Source: RGIG426 sp045643425 (GTDB lineage: Bacteria; Bacillota; Clostridia; Oscillospirales; Acutalibacteraceae). From it: a stretch of 23,492 nucleotides of DNA. The stretch spans positions 1-23,492 of the forward strand of contig JAZUKW010000029.1 of the NCBI GenBank assembly GCA_045643425.1, written 5' to 3'. The position numbers and the translations under genes were made by a program. The notes under the pieces were generated by a model that was given only the letters and a program-made list of their open reading frames with translations, searched no databases and had not been told where the DNA came from. Shown piece by piece: positions 22,409-23,492 of the stretch (position 1 is its first letter; the number at the start of each line of letters is the position of its first letter).

Positions 22409-23492
22409 TCACTCCTCGTCGCGGCTGTTCTTTCGCCGCTTCAGCCGCCAGCTGTCGGTGATGTCGCCGGAGTGAAAATGCACGTCGATGTCCTCGGCCG
22501 CTTCGAGAAGTTTCGCCACGTCCCGCTCGTTCCAAATCAGCGCGGGCGCCCTGCGCGGCGTCGGCGCGGCAGGGGCGCGAGAATCGGCGATCTCCAACAG
22601 CGCCACCGTCACGCCTTCTTTTTTACATACCTCTATATACTCCAGCGCCTCGTCCGGGCGGAGAAACCATTCGTAGCCGTAGGGCGCCTCCTCTTTCGGA
22701 TCGACCCAGATCTTCACAAACGGCGCGCCCCACAGCTTCGTATGATACGCAAGCTCGCCGGTCGCCGCCGCCGTCAGCCGCAGCTCGCCGTATTGCCGAC
22801 ACAGCGCCGCCGCGTCGATCTCGCCGCGCTCGTACGCGCGATACAGCCACAACGCCTCCTCGAGCGGCGTCGGCTCAAACGGGCCGTTGATCCAATCGAA
22901 CACCTGACGCCTCTGCATCGTGGGGACGTACTCGAAATCCGTATACAGGTCGCAAAACGCGCCGTCATCAAAGCGCGCGCTGCAAAGCAGCCCGTCCGCC
23001 TGCACCGTTTGTCCGCGCAGCTCGCCGTCCGAAAGTCTGCCGTCCTTCGTGCGGTGCAGCCCCTCGAACACGACGTTGTCCGTATACCCGCCGCCGTGCG
23101 GCGCATACAGAACGTCTCCCGGATGAAACGGCAGCGGGAGATCCGGCGTCACGTCAAAAAACGCCGGTGCGGCGATACTGTTTTCGCCGCACCGCAGCTC
23201 TGCTACGCGCATCAGCGCGCCGTCCGCCACGCGGAGCGTCACCACGACACACCCGCCGTCGCGCCCGAACCGCTTTTTGCGGATCTGCACCGTATGCAGC
23301 GAGGACGCGTCGCCGAATGCCTCGGCGGTACATTCCTCAAAGGTGGTAAACACGGCGTCGCCCGTCATCGTTTGGCGCGTCGGCAGCGTAAACGCATAGG
23401 AAAACGCACAGCCCGGCTCATCGCGCTTAAACCGCGCCACCGCGTCGTTTTCCGCCTCCATAAGACCGCGCAGGCATTCGTGGATCCCCACG
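22409..23492 (-). CDS. Unknown protein, N-terminus outside the window
   Basis: At least 360 residues; the frame is open to the right edge, where the first in-frame start is only a GTG at 23491, so the true start is probably beyond. No family recognised. The first 160 residues look beta-rich, with paired segments CVVVTLRVADGALMRVAELRC and FHPGDVLYAPHGG; the rest is mixed, with a helical part (PLEEALWLYRAYERGEIDA), a strand-rich part with WGAPFVKIWVDPKE and a basic tail (RLKRRKNSRDEE). No signal peptide or membrane helix in the visible part. Codon use and GC content match its neighbours. It is followed by a weak hairpin and then the promoter of the next cluster, so it is probably a separate transcription unit. 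Confidence 0.75.
   Translation of the reverse strand, partial: VGIHECLRGLMEAENDAVARFKRDEPGCAFSYAFTLPTRQTMTGDAVFTTFEECTAEAFGDASSLHTVQIRKKRFGRDGGCVVVTLRVADGALMRVAELRCGENSIAAPAFFDVTPDLPLPFHPGDVLYAPHGGGYTDNVVFEGLHRTKDGRLSDGELRGQTVQADGLLCSARFDDGAFCDLYTDFEYVPTMQRRQVFDWINGPFEPTPLEEALWLYRAYERGEIDAAALCRQYGELRLTAAATGELAYHTKLWGAPFVKIWVDPKEEAPYGYEWFLRPDEALEYIEVCKKEGVTVALLEIADSRAPAAPTPRRAPALIWNERDVAKLLEAAEDIDVHFHSGDITDSWRLKRRKNSRDEE

Overview
The window reads as chromosomal DNA from a fairly GC-rich, low-abundance-type Clostridia (Bacillota), probably an uncultured gut or rumen Oscillospirales-like lineage. The grounds are strong GGAGG ribosome binding sites, sigma-A-type promoters close to TTGACA-N17-TATAAT, a BceB-like permease, a family I NADP-type glutamate dehydrogenase, a desulfoferrodoxin-like protein, WYL and XRE regulators and a FliB-like protein. 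The taxonomy is inference; no rRNA, tRNA, IS element, CRISPR array or phage gene was seen.

Layout. 1-7771 is on the + strand: the 3' part of an ABC permease, gdhA, an HTH protein fused to a desulfoferrodoxin/superoxide-reductase module, and an unrecognised 1328-residue protein. The last three each have their own promoter and terminator. From 7827 to 18273 all genes are on the - strand: a WYL regulator, then (read 5' to 3' from 17510 down to 8925) an eight-gene operon, then a small XRE regulator. The operon encodes a membrane-anchored FHA-like protein, a one-helix membrane protein, a SEDS (RodA/FtsW) glycosyltransferase, a class B penicillin-binding protein, a PP2C phosphatase, a PIN-like/protein-kinase fusion, a TerY-like vWA protein and a second PP2C. 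A short FliB-like protein is alone on the + strand (18484-19197). From 19359 to the right edge the genes are again on the - strand: a truncated-at-edge unknown protein, two small unknown proteins sharing a 26-nt leader element, a soluble FtsH-like AAA+ zinc protease and a very acidic protein.

The main point of interest is the 8.6 kb operon at 8925-17510. It joins two gene sets usually described apart: the FHA/SEDS/PBP/phosphatase/kinase set known from actinobacterial pknA-pknB loci, and the TerY-P triad (vWA + PP2C + atypical kinase) known from tellurium-resistance-type stress systems. Spacing, overlaps and a single strong promoter argue for one transcription unit. A reasonable reading is phospho-control of a dedicated peptidoglycan polymerase/crosslinker pair, but this is inference. 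Secondary points are a superoxide-reductase-like module joined to a DNA-binding domain and lacking the catalytic lysine, an XRE regulator with exact 18-residue cysteine-marked repeats, and the FtsH-like/acidic-protein cluster.
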